This document shows, one piece after another, positions 34,107 to 42,942 of a DNA stretch of 46,804 nt. The stretch is from assembly GCA_947064765.1 (NCBI GenBank), contig CAMSWH010000010.1, forward strand, positions 1 through 46,804. The letters run 5' to 3'. The stretch is from an uncultured Clostridium sp. (lineage in GTDB: Bacteria; Bacillota; Clostridia; TANB77; CAG-508). The position numbers were made by a program, and so were the translations under genes. Each line of letters starts with the position of its first letter. Position 1 is the stretch's first letter. A model generated the notes under the pieces. That model ran no database searches and was not told the DNA's origin. It was given only the letters and a program-made list of their open reading frames with translations.

Positions 34107-35351
34107 ATGGAAAGTATTAGTGAATGCGCAAATTATTGTTTAAATTGTAAATTAAAGCCTTGCAGTATAAAAGGTTGTCCAATGCAAACAAAAATACCAG
34201 AGTTTATAACAGAAGTAAAAAATGAGAATTTTGGAAGTGCATATGAAATATTACAGGAAAATAATATATTTTCATATATTTGTAGTATTGTTTGCCCACA
34301 AGAAGAACAATGTGAAGGAAGCTGTGTTAGAGGAATAAAATCAGTACCAACAAGTATTGGTAAATTAGAAAAAGAAGTAAATGAGTGGGCAATAAAAAAT
34401 AATTATGAATATAAAATAGAAAAAAAAGAAGCAAATGGAAAAAAAGTTGCAATAATTGGTTCTGGACCAGCAGGAATTGAATGTGGTATAGAACTTTTAA
34501 AAAACGGATATGAAGTAGATATCTATGAAAAAGATAGTATTCCAGGAGGAATTTTAGTTTATGGAATTCCTGATTTTAGATTATCAAAAGATATTGTTAA
34601 AAATATTATAGATAAAGTAAAAGAGTTAGGTGGAAAATTTTTAACTAATAAAGAATTAGGAAAAGATTTTGAATTAAAAGAGTTATCTAAAAAATATGAT
34701 GCTGTATTTTTAGGAGTAGGAGCTACAAAATCATCTACATATAAGTTATCTGAAAATGAATTAAAAAATGTATATAAATCAGATACATTTTTAAGAGCTT
34801 ATAGCGAAAATAAATTTATTGAAAATTTAGGTACAGTAGTAGTTATTGGTGGTGGAAATGTAGCTATGGATTCTAGTCGAGTAGCAATAAGAATGGGAGC
34901 TAAAAAAGTAAAAATCCTTTATCGTAGAGATAGAAACCATATGCCAGCAAGAGAAATTGAACTTGAAGATGCTATAGCAGATGGAGTAGAATTTAAAGAA
35001 TTAACAAGAGTAGTTTCTGCAAATGATATTGATGGAGCTATAACAAGTGTTAATTGCATAAATACACAAATTGTTGAAGGAAAAGCTATAGATGCATTAG
35101 GTGCTGAAGAATATGAAGAAGAGGCAAATACAGTAGTTTTTGCAATAGGATTAAAGCCAGATAAAACCTTAATTGAAGCTCAAGGAATAGAGCTTGATGA
35201 TTGGGGATATATAAAAATTGATGAAGATGGAAGAACTAATTTAGAAAATGTTTATGCAGGAGGAGATAATACAGAAAGCAAGTCAACAGTTTGTAGAGCA
35301 TTAGCTGCTGGAAAAAAAGCAGCAATCGGAATAATGAAAAATATAAAATAG
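34107..35351 (+). CDS. GltD-like FAD/NAD(P)-dependent oxidoreductase
   Basis: A 414-residue flavoprotein of the glutamate synthase small-subunit type. The N-terminus has two cysteine groups for iron-sulfur clusters (CLNCKLKPCSIKGCPMQT and ICSIVCPQEEQCEGSCVRG), then an FAD-binding GSGPAGIECGIELLKNG and an NAD(P)-binding VVIGGGNVAMDSSRVAIRMG with the family LYRRDRNHMPAREIE. The C-terminus ends with YAGGDNTESKSTVCRALAAG. No large glutamate synthase subunit lies here, so it may serve another partner (NfnB, PreT or similar). It begins two bases after MgtC with a GAGGG site. Confidence 0.88.
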   Translation: MESISECANYCLNCKLKPCSIKGCPMQTKIPEFITEVKNENFGSAYEILQENNIFSYICSIVCPQEEQCEGSCVRGIKSVPTSIGKLEKEVNEWAIKNNYEYKIEKKEANGKKVAIIGSGPAGIECGIELLKNGYEVDIYEKDSIPGGILVYGIPDFRLSKDIVKNIIDKVKELGGKFLTNKELGKDFELKELSKKYDAVFLGVGATKSSTYKLSENELKNVYKSDTFLRAYSENKFIENLGTVVVIGGGNVAMDSSRVAIRMGAKKVKILYRRDRNHMPAREIELEDAIADGVEFKELTRVVSANDIDGAITSVNCINTQIVEGKAIDALGAEEYEEEANTVVFAIGLKPDKTLIEAQGIELDDWGYIKIDEDGRTNLENVYAGGDNTESKSTVCRALAAGKKAAIGIMKNIK

Positions 35352-35407
35352 TATTATTGTATAATGCTTTTGGGAGATTAAACAAGCTATAAATTAAAAA
35401 TATATCC

Positions 35408-35437
35408 TTGACAAATTTATGTAAATGATGTTATTAT
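35408..35437 (+). promoter_or_regulatory. Promoter of the T-box operon
   Basis: Consensus TTGACA (35408-35413), 18-base spacer, TATTAT (35432-35437), about 20 bases before the T-box leader. Confidence 0.7.
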
Positions 35438-35458
35438 ATTAATATTAAATAATAAAAA

Positions 35459-35722
35459 CTATGAAAAGGACACGGTAAATAAAAGTAAAACCTTAAAAGA
35501 GAGCGAGTCGTTTGGTGAAAGACTTGTAGGAAAATATTTTATTTATTATCACCTTAGAGTTGATTATTTGAAAGTAAGAAATTATTATTAAAATAGTCCG
35601 CATTGCTTTGCGTTAAAAAGAAAAGAGATAATTGCTGAGTTAGTTATAACTTGCAATTAAATTTAGGTGGTACCACGGAAATTTATCCATTTCGTCCTAA
35701 TCAGGATGAAATGGTTTTTTTA
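35459..35722 (+). promoter_or_regulatory. T-box riboswitch, apparent isoleucine specifier
   Basis: A tRNA-sensing leader. The diagnostic T-box AGGTGGTACCACGG is at 35665-35678, Stem I carries the AGAGAGCGAG and GGTGAAAG segments (about 35499-35520), and an intrinsic terminator follows. In the specifier loop the triplet before TGAAAG is ATT (35566-35568), an Ile codon, which matches the ileS gene downstream. Uncharged tRNA-Ile would bind and open the antiterminator, raising ProXp-like and IleRS synthesis when isoleucine is short. Reading of the specifier is by eye. Confidence 0.88.
35687..35721 (+). terminator. T-box terminator hairpin
   Basis: CCATTTCGTCCT (35687-35698) pairs with AGGATGAAATGG (35703-35714), one wobble, then a T-run. 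The left arm is the alternative partner of the T-box antiterminator. Confidence 0.9.
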
Positions 35723-35745
35723 GTTTAATAAAGAGGTGGAATAAA

Positions 35746-36231
35746 ATGAGAGATACCATTTTAAAAGAATTAACAAATCAAGGAATAAATTATAAAGAAG
35801 TTGTGCATGAAGCAGTATTTACAATTGAAGATATGAATAAACTTGGAAATATTTTTGAAAATGCTAAAATTTGTAAAAATTTATTTGTAAGAGATCAAAA
35901 AGGAAAAAGACATTTTTTGATTGTAATGCCAGAAGAAAAAAAAGCACCACTTGCAGAAATAGCTCAAAAAATTGAAAGTACAAAATTAAGTTTTGCATCA
36001 AGCGAAAGACTTATGAGATATCTAAAATTACAACCAGGTTCTGTTACACCACTTGCTATTATAAATGATGAAGAAAAAGCAGTGGAAGTAATTTTAGATG
36101 AAGAACTTAAAAATGAAAAATTACTTGGAGTACATCCTGGTATTAATACTTCAAGCTTACTAATTACTCCTCAAGATTTGGAAAGATATATAAAACAATT
36201 TACAGATAAATTAAAATATATAAAAATTTAA
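35746..36231 (+). CDS. YbaK/ProXp-type aminoacyl-tRNA deacylase
   Basis: A 161-residue protein of the INS-domain (YbaK/ProXp) family, which clears mischarged tRNA in trans. It has the family blocks CKNLFVRDQKGKRHFLIV with a catalytic-type lysine nearby, LSFASSERLMRYLKLQPGSVT, then VILDEELKNEKLLGVHPG and NTSSLLITPQDLERYI. These resemble ProXp-ala/PrdX more than the Cys-tRNA deacylase YbaK. It lies first behind an Ile-type T-box and ahead of ileS with about 150 bases between. The family usually edits tRNA-Pro, so the Ile control is unexpected and may point to another substrate. A good AGAGGTGG site is present. Confidence 0.88.
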   Translation: MRDTILKELTNQGINYKEVVHEAVFTIEDMNKLGNIFENAKICKNLFVRDQKGKRHFLIVMPEEKKAPLAEIAQKIESTKLSFASSERLMRYLKLQPGSVTPLAIINDEEKAVEVILDEELKNEKLLGVHPGINTSSLLITPQDLERYIKQFTDKLKYIKI

Positions 36232-36327
36232 AAATTTAAAAATATCAGTTAAACAAATATAGCAAGAATATATAGAAATATCATTAAAATGAATTTTATA
36301 TAAAATATATAATATGTGTCACTAAAA

Positions 36328-36365
36328 GGACAAAAATGTCCAATAACAAACGTCCAAAAAAGGAC
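36328..36365 (+). repeat. Two small GGAC/GTCC hairpins before ileS
   Basis: GGACA-AAAA-TGTCC (36328-36341) and GTCC-AAAAAA-GGAC (36352-36365) form neighbouring hairpins that can also re-pair with each other. There is no T-run, so they are not plain terminators. Confidence 0.6.
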
Positions 36366-36385
36366 ATAGAAAAGGAGAGAAAAAT

Positions 36386-39169
36386 ATGTGTGAAAATTGT
36401 AACGAGAAAAAAGATTATGGTAAAACATTAAATTTACCTAAAACAGACTTTCCTATGAGAGCAAGTCTTCCAGAAAATGAACCTAAAATATTAGAAAAAG
36501 TATTTGAAAATGGTTTATATGAAAAAATGTTAAAGAAAAATGAAGGAAAAACACCATTTGTTTTACATGATGGACCTCCATATGCAAATGGAGAAATTCA
36601 TTTAGGTCATGCTTTAAATAAGATATTAAAAGATACAATAGTTAGATATAAAAATTTACAAGGATTTTATACGCCATATATACCAGGTTATGATACACAT
36701 GGTATGCCAACAGAGAAAAAAGCAATAGAAAAGTTAGGATTAAATAGAGATGAAATTCCTGTAACTGAATTTAGAAATACATGTAAACAATTTACAATGG
36801 ATTATAAAGATAAACAAACAGAAGGATTCAAACGTTTAGGAGTTTTAGGAGATTGGGATAATCCATATATAACATATGAGCCAAGAATGGAAGCAAAACA
36901 AATAGGTGTATTTGCTGATATGTATAAAAAAGGATATATATATAAAGGATTAAAACCTGTTTATTGGTGTACAGATTGTGAAACAGCACTTGCTGAAGCA
37001 GAAATAGAGTATAAAGATGTAAATTCAAATACTGCATATGTTAAATTTCCAGTAAGAGATTCTAAAGGATTATTTGATATTGAAAACACATATGTTGTAA
37101 TATGGACAACAACACCATGGACATTGCCAGCTAATGTGGGTATAACAATAGGTGAAGATTTTAAATATGCTATAGTTGAGGCAAATTCTGAAAAACTAAT
37201 AATGGCAAGTGAACTTGTAAATAAAGTTATGGAAAAAGCTGGAATTGAAAATTACAAAGTTATAAACGAATTTGAAGGAAAAGAACTAGAAGGTGTGCTT
37301 TGCAAACATCCATTTTTTGATAGAGATTCAAGAGTTGTTTTAGGTAGTGATGATACAATCGTTGTAGAGTTAGGAACAGGTACTGGTGCCGTTCATACAG
37401 CTCCTGGATGTGGTAAAGAAGACTATTTATGTGGTTTAAAAAATAATTTAGATATTATAGTTACTGTTGATGGAAAAGGTATGCAAAGAGGAGAAGAAGC
37501 TGGACCATTTAAAGATATGTATTATGCAAAATCTGATAAAGAAATAATCAAATGGTTAGATGAACACGGATTACTTTTAGCAAGTGAAGTTATAAATCAC
37601 TCATATCCACATTGCTGGAGATGTAAAAAACCAGTTATATTTAGAGCAACTAGCCAATGGTTTGCTTCTGTTGATGGATTTAGAAAACAAAGTTTAGAGG
37701 CAATAAAAAAAGTTAAATGGTATCCTGCTTGGGGAGAAGAAAGAATTACAAAAATGATAGAAGACAGAAACGATTGGTGTATTTCTCGTCAAAGAACTTG
37801 GGGAGTTCCAATACCAATTTTCTATTGTAAAGAATGTGAGAAAGAATACGTAACTCCAGAGAGCTTAAGTAAAGTTCAAGAAATAGTTAAAGAAAAAGGA
37901 ACGAATGCATGGTTTGATCTTTCTGAAAAAGAATTAATGCCAGAAGGAGCAAAATGTGAATGTGGATGTACAGAATTTAGAAAAGAAACAGATATAATGG
38001 ATGTTTGGTTTGATTCTGGTTCAACTCATGAATCTGTTTTAGCAGAAAGAGGATTACCAGAAGCAGATTTATACTTAGAAGGAAGCGATCAATATAGAGG
38101 ATGGTTCCAATCATCTCTTTTAACATCTATTGCAACAAAAGGAAAGGCTCCTTATAAAGAAGTTATAACACATGGATATACTGTTGATGAACAAGGTAGA
38201 AAGATGTCTAAATCTTTAGGAAATGGTATAGCTCCACAAGATGTTATAAAAGAATCAGGAGCAGATGTTTTAAGACTTTGGGTTTTATCTTCAGATTATA
38301 AATCTGATATAAGTGGTTCTAAAAATATTATAAAACAAGTAACAGAAGTTTATAGAAAAATAAGAAATACAGCAAGATATATACTAGGAAATATATCGGA
38401 TTTTGATGTGGATAATCCAGTTGCTTATGAAGATCTACAAGAAATAGACAAATGGGCTTTAACAAGATTAAATAAGTTAGTAGCTACATGTACAAAAGCA
38501 TATGACACTTATGAATTTCATGAAGCTTATCAAGCAATAAATCAATTTTGTGTAGTAGATATGAGCCAATTCTATTTAGATATAATAAAAGATAGATTAT
38601 ATACTTCAAGACCAGATTCAATAGAAAGAAGAGCAGCTCAGAGTACAATGTATGAAATATTGTCAAGTTTAGTTAGAATTCTAGCTCCAATGGCTTGCTT
38701 TACAGCAGAAGAAATATGGAGTTATATGCCACATAAAAAAGGAGAAAACATTGAAAGTGTAATGCTTGAAAGCTATCCAAAAATAAATGCAAAATATGAA
38801 AATGAAGAATTAGGATTAAAATGGGCAAGATTAATAAAAATAAAAGAAGAGGTTGCAAAAAAATTAGAAGTAGCAAGAGCAAATAAAGAAATAGGGCTTT
38901 CATTAGAAGCAAAAGTAATATTATTTGCTGAAGGTGAAGAATTTGATTTTATAAAAGGAAAAGAAGAATTATTAAAAGAAATATTTATAGTATCAGATGT
39001 TGAAATACATGAAAATAGAAGAAATGAAGATTCAGAAGTTGCGATAGGAGTTAAAGTAGAAAGAGCTGAAGGTGAAAAGTGCGAAAGATGCTGGATGTAT
39101 TCAAATACAGTTGGAGAAAGTGCAGAATATCCTACTTTATGTGAAAGATGTAGAGATAATTTAGTGTAA
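36386..39169 (+). CDS. ileS: Isoleucyl-tRNA synthetase
   Basis: Charges tRNA-Ile with isoleucine in the cytoplasm. The 927-residue enzyme has the HIGH motif as HLGH (72-75), the editing domain (CP1) in the middle with TTTPWTLPAN, the KMSKS motif at 606-610, and a C-terminal zinc-binding segment (CERCWMYSN, then LCERCRDN). Length is normal for the bacterial form. The AAAGGAGAG site fixes the start. It is the second gene of the T-box operon, with two small hairpins just before it. A strong terminator follows. Confidence 0.98.
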   Translation: MCENCNEKKDYGKTLNLPKTDFPMRASLPENEPKILEKVFENGLYEKMLKKNEGKTPFVLHDGPPYANGEIHLGHALNKILKDTIVRYKNLQGFYTPYIPGYDTHGMPTEKKAIEKLGLNRDEIPVTEFRNTCKQFTMDYKDKQTEGFKRLGVLGDWDNPYITYEPRMEAKQIGVFADMYKKGYIYKGLKPVYWCTDCETALAEAEIEYKDVNSNTAYVKFPVRDSKGLFDIENTYVVIWTTTPWTLPANVGITIGEDFKYAIVEANSEKLIMASELVNKVMEKAGIENYKVINEFEGKELEGVLCKHPFFDRDSRVVLGSDDTIVVELGTGTGAVHTAPGCGKEDYLCGLKNNLDIIVTVDGKGMQRGEEAGPFKDMYYAKSDKEIIKWLDEHGLLLASEVINHSYPHCWRCKKPVIFRATSQWFASVDGFRKQSLEAIKKVKWYPAWGEERITKMIEDRNDWCISRQRTWGVPIPIFYCKECEKEYVTPESLSKVQEIVKEKGTNAWFDLSEKELMPEGAKCECGCTEFRKETDIMDVWFDSGSTHESVLAERGLPEADLYLEGSDQYRGWFQSSLLTSIATKGKAPYKEVITHGYTVDEQGRKMSKSLGNGIAPQDVIKESGADVLRLWVLSSDYKSDISGSKNIIKQVTEVYRKIRNTARYILGNISDFDVDNPVAYEDLQEIDKWALTRLNKLVATCTKAYDTYEFHEAYQAINQFCVVDMSQFYLDIIKDRLYTSRPDSIERRAAQSTMYEILSSLVRILAPMACFTAEEIWSYMPHKKGENIESVMLESYPKINAKYENEELGLKWARLIKIKEEVAKKLEVARANKEIGLSLEAKVILFAEGEEFDFIKGKEELLKEIFIVSDVEIHENRRNEDSEVAIGVKVERAEGEKCERCWMYSNTVGESAEYPTLCERCRDNLV

Positions 39170-39187
39170 GAGAAAAGTGTGAATAAA

Positions 39188-39216
39188 AATGGCAAGAAAA
39201 ATCTTGCCATTTTTTC
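39188..39216 (+). terminator. Terminator of the ileS operon
   Basis: AATGGCAAGA (39188-39197) pairs perfectly with TCTTGCCATT (39202-39211), followed by T-residues. Confidence 0.9.
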
Positions 39217-39296
39217 ATATTATAGGAATTTGTTTCACAATTCCCATAATACAAAGTTTTTGATGGCATTTCTAAGTAATAATGTTTTAAACAATA

Positions 39297-39983
39297 TTAT
39301 AAATCTAAATGGTTGGAAATAAAATTAATAACAAGTTTTGGTGTAGGTTTTTCAGGGTATGTAATAGAAAAATACTTTTCAACGATTTTATATGAATCTT
39401 CTGTATGTTTTTTATACATATAAGTTATACTTCTTTCAATTCCCCATTTTACACGATTTGCACTTGTATCATTATTTTCAGCAATATATGGATAAATATC
39501 TCTTTTTAATTGTTCAAAAGAGCAAGCACCCTTATATGTGTGTGCGTATAATATTGCGTCTAGTAAATATAAAGTTCCATTAAGCTTAAAATCGAATCCT
39601 AAATTGGTAAGAATGCGGGTAGCCTTTTCTCTGTGAGATACTACTTTTGTTTTCACAAACTCAGAAATTTTATTAGTTATAACCTCGTATTTTAATTGTA
39701 GAGGTATAACTAAAATGTTTTTATAATTTATATCTGGATTTGGACTACTAGAAAATAGTACAATATTTGGATAATAATGAAAGAATTTTTCTTGAATCGT
39801 TTCAATAATTTCCTCAATGGTAGTGATAATAATTTCTGGTTGAATTTCTTCCATTATTTTTTCTGCTTCTAGTGTTGTATTGGCAATACCAATTATTCTT
39901 AGATCATTGATATTAGATACCATTTTGTTTGTTATATTTTTAACAGTATCTGGTGTTTTACATAAAATTAATAGTTTTAACAT
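39297..39983 (-). CDS. Spo0A-like regulator with degenerate receiver domain
   Basis: A 228-residue protein. The C-terminal half follows Spo0A: TRILTNLGFDFKLNGTLYLL (122-141), then LKRDIYPYIAENNDT, the recognition-helix region ANRVKWGIERSITYMYKK, and the ending EKPTPKLVINFISNHLDL, which closely matches the Spo0A tail. The N-terminal half has receiver size, but the acidic pocket is LLILCKTPD and the phospho-site strand reads EIIITTIEE, so no phosphorylatable Asp is seen. The start is ATG 39983 with AGGAG; an upstream in-frame extension from 40049 is unlikely. It should bind DNA but not be switched by phosphorylation. Monocistronic. Confidence 0.82.
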   Translation of the reverse strand: MLKLLILCKTPDTVKNITNKMVSNINDLRIIGIANTTLEAEKIMEEIQPEIIITTIEEIIETIQEKFFHYYPNIVLFSSSPNPDINYKNILVIPLQLKYEVITNKISEFVKTKVVSHREKATRILTNLGFDFKLNGTLYLLDAILYAHTYKGACSFEQLKRDIYPYIAENNDTSANRVKWGIERSITYMYKKHTEDSYKIVEKYFSITYPEKPTPKLVINFISNHLDL

Positions 39984-40030
39984 TTTTTCACTCCTATATA
40001 AAAAATACCTTATATTAATAAAACAATTTA

Positions 40031-40060
40031 AAACGACAAAAAGTGACAAAATTTTACAAA
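40031..40060 (-). promoter_or_regulatory. Tandem 10-bp elements resembling Spo0A boxes
   Basis: On the minus strand three consecutive decamers start TTTGT: TTTGTAAAAT, TTTGTCACTT and TTTGTCGTTT. The last two resemble the 0A box core TGTCGAA. They lie 50-80 bases before the Spo0A-like start and the last overlaps a possible -35, so self-control is plausible. Confidence 0.45.
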
Positions 40061-40215
40061 AAATTAAAATAAATTATTAAAAGTGTTAAAAAATTGTAAA
40101 TATATATTAAGATTTAATTTTAAATAATACTAATTATTTTTATTGTACTATAAAATAATAGAATTATCCAATAAATAAGTTTGTAAAATTATAAAATAAA
40201 TTTATCATATAAAAA

Positions 40216-40255
40216 AGCTTCATAATTTTCTTAAATATAAGAGAATTATGAAGCT
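40216..40255. terminator. Terminator of the holin-like gene (bidirectional form)
   Basis: AGCTTCATAATT (40216-40227) pairs with AATTATGAAGCT (40244-40255), with an inner TCTT/AAGA pair and T-runs on both strands. Confidence 0.8.
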
Positions 40256-40305
40256 ATTTTTTTGTTTTATATAAAAAATCGATAATTTTCTTTATAAAGC
40301 AAAAA

Positions 40306-40683
40306 CTACATACCTTGTTCACCAGGGATTATATAATCTATTACACCGTATATTAAAGCACCTATAATAGCAGCCATCCATGATATAGAATATCCTGCAA
40401 CAAAGAATTGTGTTGCATATAAAACTACAACAGCAAGTACGAAACCAACGAAACCTTTACCAAATGCCATTGCATGTAAACCAGTAAATTTTATTATAAG
40501 ATAATCCATAACAGTTAAAACTACTGCAGATACTGCTAGTGACCATATATTATTTATAGAAAAACCAGGTGTAAAGAAAGCAGTGATTCCTAAAATAATA
40601 GCGGCAACTATAAATCTTCCAACTATTTGACCAAGTGTTCCCATAGATGAACTACTTGATTGAGTATTCGAATTATTATCCAC
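40306..40683 (-). CDS. Phage-holin-4-like (YvlD-type) membrane protein
   Basis: A 125-residue membrane protein with a polar Ser/Asn-rich N-terminus (NSNTQSSSSS) and about four hydrophobic segments spread over residues 20-118. The build matches the PF04020 family, labelled phage holin family 4 superfamily 2 and including YvlD; chromosomal members are not lysis proteins, and no phage genes lie here. The start is GTG 40683 with a full AAGGAGG site. It stands alone and ends at a strong terminator. Role unknown, possibly envelope-stress related as for YvlD. Confidence 0.75.
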   Translation of the reverse strand: MDNNSNTQSSSSSMGTLGQIVGRFIVAAIILGITAFFTPGFSINNIWSLAVSAVVLTVMDYLIIKFTGLHAMAFGKGFVGFVLAVVVLYATQFFVAGYSISWMAAIIGALIYGVIDYIIPGEQGM

Positions 40684-40811
40684 TTTACAAACCTCCTTAT
40701 ATAAGAATATATTTGGCTATTAAATTTTAAAATTAATAAACAAATATAAGTATATTTTAATAATTTTTGCGAAAAATATTCATATAAAATTTGTATATAG
40801 AGGATAAAATC

Positions 40812-41483
40812 ATGCTTGTATTTGTAAGAACTGTAATTATATATGTTTTGGTTTTAATTGTAATGAGATTTATGGGGAAAAGAGAAATTGGTCAAATGCA
40901 ACCATTTGAACTTGTAATTTCAATAATGATTGCTGATTTAGCATCCACTCCTATGGCAGAAACTGGAATACCTATTTTATATGGAATTATTCCAATATTA
41001 GGATTACTTTTTATGCATATAATTATTTCTGTGCTTAATATAAAAAGTGTAAAAATGAGAGGGATTATATGTGGTAAGCCTAGGATTTTAATTGATAAAG
41101 GTAAAATAGATGAAACTGCATTAATAAAAGAGAATTTTACTATAAATGAACTACAAGAAAGATTAAGAGTTAATAATGTTAATAATATAACAGATGTAGA
41201 ATATGCAATTTTAGAAACAAGTGGACAAATAAGTGTTATTTTGAAATCTGAAAAAAGAACTGTAACACCAGAAGATTTGAATTTAAATGTTGAAACTACA
41301 AATATTTCATACGATTTAATAATAGATGGCAAGATTATGTATGATAACTTGAATAAACTTGGAAAAGACAAAAAGTGGTTAGAGGATGAAGCATTAAAAC
41401 TTAATCTTATACCATCACAAGCATTAATATTTGTATTAAATGGAGATGGAACCTTTTTTTATCAAACTAAGATAAAAAAATAG
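40812..41483 (+). CDS. DUF421 membrane protein (YetF-like)
   Basis: A 223-residue protein. About three membrane segments in residues 1-80 carry the DUF421 signature RFMGKREIGQMQPFELVISI; the rest is a soluble domain with KPRILIDKGKIDETALIKEN and VEYAILETSGQISVI, typical of the family. The start is ATG 40812 with an AGAGGA site; the longer TTG-started frame from 40791 is not supported. In spore formers, YetF-like proteins have roles in membranes and germination. A DUF4363 gene follows in the same direction, a common clostridial pair. Confidence 0.9.
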   Translation: MLVFVRTVIIYVLVLIVMRFMGKREIGQMQPFELVISIMIADLASTPMAETGIPILYGIIPILGLLFMHIIISVLNIKSVKMRGIICGKPRILIDKGKIDETALIKENFTINELQERLRVNNVNNITDVEYAILETSGQISVILKSEKRTVTPEDLNLNVETTNISYDLIIDGKIMYDNLNKLGKDKKWLEDEALKLNLIPSQALIFVLNGDGTFFYQTKIKK

Positions 41484-41539
41484 TATAGTAAATACAAATT
41501 ATTTTATTAAATAAATTATATAGTTAGGAATTTTTTAAA

Positions 41540-41920
41540 ATGAGATTTTTAAAAGAATATGTAATATTGTTTTTTATAATAGTATTTATAATTTCAATTG
41601 AAATTATTACAGTAAATATAACAAAAAATTTTTTAACAGAAATTAATAATAAGATAGAAGAAGTTGAATATAGTATAGAAAGTGACGAAAATAAGAAAAA
41701 GATTGATGAACTTTCTGAATTGTGGAAAAATAAAGAAAATAAATTAGAATATTATATGGAGCATAAAGAATTAGAAGAAATTAGTGCTAAAATAAGAAAT
41801 GCGAAATCTAATATTGAAAATGATAATATAGATCAGGCAAAAGAACAAATAGATGAAATTAAATTTAGAGTAGAGCATATAAAAAATATACAGAAAGTAA
41901 ATATGAGAAATATATTTTAA
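41540..41920 (+). CDS. DUF4363 protein
   Basis: A 126-residue protein with one N-terminal membrane segment (about residues 7-27) and a long helical outer part of heptad-like charged repeats (ELSELWKNKENKLEYYMEHK). Length, layout and position after a DUF421 gene match the DUF4363 family. The two probably act together at the membrane; the mechanism is unknown. A TAGGAA site precedes the ATG. A perfect terminator follows, shared with the convergent glycosyltransferase gene. Confidence 0.85.
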   Translation: MRFLKEYVILFFIIVFIISIEIITVNITKNFLTEINNKIEEVEYSIESDENKKKIDELSELWKNKENKLEYYMEHKELEEISAKIRNAKSNIENDNIDQAKEQIDEIKFRVEHIKNIQKVNMRNIF

Positions 41921-41941
41921 AGTAAAAGTATAATCTAAAAA

Positions 41942-41973
41942 AATAATTGAATTTCAAGTGAAATTCAATTATT
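41942..41973. terminator. Bidirectional terminator, perfect 14-bp stem
   Basis: AATAATTGAATTTC (41942-41955) pairs exactly with GAAATTCAATTATT (41960-41973), with T-residues after it. It serves the DUF4363 gene and overlaps the end of the glycosyltransferase gene. Confidence 0.85.
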
Positions 41974-42910
41974 TTTTATCCACGTTAGTATCTTTTACTA
42001 TATAAATAGGTCTTTGCTTTATTTCTAAGTATGTTTTAGATAAGTATTGTCCAATTATTCCTAAAGAGAAAAGTTGTATTCCACTAACCATAAATATTAT
42101 ACATACCAAAGAAGGCCAACCACTTGTAGGATCACCTAAAATTAAAGTTTTAAAAATTATAGCTATAATTAATAAAAATGAAACTACACAAAAAATTAAA
42201 CCAATTAAAGAAGATAATATAAGTGGTGCAGTAGAAAATGCTGTAATTCCTTCAAGTGCATATTTTGTTAGTTTCCAGAAAGACCATTTAGTTTCTCCAG
42301 CAACTCTTTTTACATTTTTATATTCAATCCATTTCACATTAAAACCAACAAAGCTAAAAAGACCTTTTGAATATCTATTATATTCTTTTAAAGAAATTAT
42401 TGCATCTACAACGATTCTTTTCATAAAAACATAGTCTCTAGCTCCATCAACCATTTCAAAACTTGTCATTTTATTAATTAATTTATAAAAGATTCTTGCA
42501 AAAAAACTTCTAATTAAAGGTTCACCTTTTCTATTTATACGTCTTGTTCCAACAGCATCAAAATCCTCATTTTTTACAGTATTATACATTTCAAGTAAAA
42601 GAGAAGGTGGATCTTGAAGATCTGCATCCATAAGAGTTACATAGTCTCCAGAAACATTTTCAAGACCAGCATATATTGCTGATTCCTTTCCAAAGTTTCT
42701 TGAAAAAGATACATATTTTACTTGAGTATCTTTTTTACTTAAATCTTTAATTATTTTAATTGTATTATCAGTTGAACCATCATTTACAAAAAGAATTTCA
42801 AAGTTTACATCTTTTGGAAATTCTTTAATATTTTTTTGTAATTCATTGTAAAATAAAGGTAATGCTTTTTCTTCATTAAAACAAGGTACAATTATTGAAA
42901 TTTTTTCCAT
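41969..42910 (-). CDS. Family 2 glycosyltransferase, GtrB/DPM1-like
   Basis: A 313-residue membrane-bound glycosyltransferase. The GT-A domain has IIVPCFNEEKALPLFYNEL, VNDGSTDNT, and the metal-binding DADLQDPPSL, followed by RSFFARIFYKLINKM; two membrane segments lie near residues 225-290. This is the GtrB/CsbB/DPM1-like build that loads a sugar onto undecaprenyl phosphate for cell-wall or teichoic acid decoration. An AGGAG site precedes the start. It has a good promoter of its own and no flippase or acceptor gene beside it. Confidence 0.92.
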   Translation of the reverse strand: MEKISIIVPCFNEEKALPLFYNELQKNIKEFPKDVNFEILFVNDGSTDNTIKIIKDLSKKDTQVKYVSFSRNFGKESAIYAGLENVSGDYVTLMDADLQDPPSLLLEMYNTVKNEDFDAVGTRRINRKGEPLIRSFFARIFYKLINKMTSFEMVDGARDYVFMKRIVVDAIISLKEYNRYSKGLFSFVGFNVKWIEYKNVKRVAGETKWSFWKLTKYALEGITAFSTAPLILSSLIGLIFCVVSFLLIIAIIFKTLILGDPTSGWPSLVCIIFMVSGIQLFSLGIIGQYLSKTYLEIKQRPIYIVKDTNVDKK

Positions 42911-42942
42911 ATTTTACACTCCTAAATTTAAATAACACAACT

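Larger units (their letters stand above)
39984..40305. other. Intergenic region with Spo0A-box-like tandem repeats
   Basis: The first ~80 bases hold the upstream region of the Spo0A-like gene, including the 10-bp tandem elements at 40031-40060; a bidirectional terminator (40216-40255) serves the holin-like gene. The remainder (about 40065-40210) is AT-rich and shows no gene. Confidence 0.6.

Noticed and set aside
40306..40683. Prophage lysis gene
   Set aside because: Only the holin-family label suggests phage; there are no other phage genes, and chromosomal YvlD-type proteins share this domain.
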